This document shows positions 63,229-64,000 of a DNA stretch of 64,000 nt, one piece after another. The notes below the pieces were generated by a model. It made no database searches. It worked only from the letters and a program-made list of their open reading frames with translations, and was not told the origin of the DNA. Each line of letters starts with the position of its first letter. Position 1 is the first letter of the stretch. Location of the stretch: NCBI RefSeq assembly GCF_021129175.1, contig NZ_JAJOHV010000020.1, forward strand, positions 174,239-238,238, in the 5' to 3' direction. Made by a program: the position numbers and the translations under genes. The stretch comes from Chromobacterium piscinae. GTDB lineage: Bacteria; Pseudomonadota; Gammaproteobacteria; Burkholderiales; Chromobacteriaceae.

Positions 63229-64000
63229 AAGCGATGGCACTACGCCTGGGCCATCCCGACGGCCGCTTCAATCTTCTCATCAAGCCCGGCCGGCTATGGC
63301 CGGCGCTGCTGCTGATGGCGGCCTGCGCCGCGCTGGCGCTGCTGAGCCTGCGCGCAGGCGCCTTGCACTTGAGCGTTGAGCAAGTGTGGGCGGCGTTGCA
63401 AGGCCAGGGCAGCCGGCTGAACGTGGCAGTGGTGCAGCAATGGCGATTGCCGCGGGTGGCGATGGCGCTGATCATCGGAGCGGCGCTGGGCATGAGCGGC
63501 GCGATCTTCCAGTCACTGCTGCGCAATCCCTTGGGCAGCCCGGACGTCGTGGGCTTCAACACCGGCGCTTACACCGGCGCGCTGCTGGTGATCACTACAA
63601 TAGGCGGCAGCCATTTCCAGATCGCCGGCGGCGCGCTGGCCGGCGGCCTCGCCTCCGCCGCGCTGGTTTATCTGCTGGCCTGGCGGCGCGGCGCGCACGG
63701 ACTCCGGCTGATCATCGTCGGCATCGCCGTCAGCGCCATGCTGAGCGCGCTCAACAGCTGGCTGCTGATCAACGCCAGCCTGGAATCGGCGATGAGCGCC
63801 GCGATATGGGGCGCCGGCACGCTGAACGGCATCACCTGGAGCAAGGGCCTGCCGTCGGCGCTGTTCTGCCTGCTGGCGATGCTGGCGGCGCTCACGCTGA
63901 AGCCTCGGATGCGGTTGCTGGAAATGGGCGACGACAGCGCCAATGCGCTGGGCGTGCCGGCCGAGCGCGCCCGGCTGACGCTGATGGGCCTGGGCGTGGC
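63225..64000 (+). CDS. fepG: FepG-like ferric-siderophore permease (3' end outside window)
   Basis: About 258 residues visible from ATG 63225, which overlaps fepD; GGGAGG lies 8 nt upstream. FecCD motifs: VAVVQQWRLPRVAMALIIGA, FQSLLRNPLGSPDVVGFNTG, IIVGIAVSAMLSALNSWLLI. The frame is open at base 64000. fepC (the ATPase) would be expected just beyond. Confidence 0.92.
   Translation, partial: MKAMALRLGHPDGRFNLLIKPGRLWPALLLMAACAALALLSLRAGALHLSVEQVWAALQGQGSRLNVAVVQQWRLPRVAMALIIGAALGMSGAIFQSLLRNPLGSPDVVGFNTGAYTGALLVITTIGGSHFQIAGGALAGGLASAALVYLLAWRRGAHGLRLIIVGIAVSAMLSALNSWLLINASLESAMSAAIWGAGTLNGITWSKGLPSALFCLLAMLAALTLKPRMRLLEMGDDSANALGVPAERARLTLMGLGV

Noticed and set aside
1..64000. tRNA, rRNA or replication origin
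   Set aside because: I saw no cloverleaf-type tRNA, no rRNA sequence and no DnaA-box cluster.

Overview
The window looks like chromosome of a high-GC betaproteobacterium, most likely Chromobacterium or a close relative. Pointers are a class Ia nrdA/nrdB pair, a fep/entS iron-uptake block in enterobacterial order, a VioB-like ferritin-domain protein, an aerolysin-type toxin and several lipoprotein families. The genus is an inference from gene content; no rRNA or tRNA gene is present.

Layout. 1-5376: nrdA (5' end outside the window), three small genes and nrdB. 5390-28008: a Tn7-like transposon directly behind nrdB. Both ends carry matching 15-bp repeats in inverted orientation (three near 5.4 kb, four near 27.9 kb). 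Inside are an sbcD-sbcC-OLD nuclease operon, an Xre regulator with a 20-bp palindromic operator, tnsA-tnsB-tnsC-tniQ with overlapping frames, and unknown cargo. Nested in it is a second mobile unit (12258-18285): two 332-bp inverted copies of a MITE/IS-like element flank a five-gene peptide-modification cluster (small precursor-like peptide, cobalamin-type radical SAM enzyme, SDR, methyltransferase, class II aldolase-like protein), and the whole unit is bracketed by the direct repeat TTGCT.

28.0-36.8 kb: an AT-rich accessory island. It holds a metallo-beta-lactamase-fold hydrolase with a membrane partner, a lipoprotein between two ~330-bp direct repeats, three small immunity-like genes, and a probable C4-type antisense RNA upstream of a short leader ORF that is translationally coupled to a Bro-N antirepressor-like gene. 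A second, nearly identical Bro-N copy and a decayed third copy follow.

36.9-64 kb: core-like chromosome. In order: a MarR regulator with a divergent membrane protein and a palindromic operator; an SRPBCC protein; an alpha/beta hydrolase; an FAD-dehydrogenase small subunit, GMC oxidoreductase and ferritin-like protein set; an RlmN-like radical SAM methyltransferase; a secreted aerolysin-family toxin without the N-terminal lobe; a luxR-fsa-fucP sugar operon; nfsB; a VOC protein; a three-gene RND efflux operon; and fepB / entS / fepD / fepG with Fur boxes. The last gene runs off the window.
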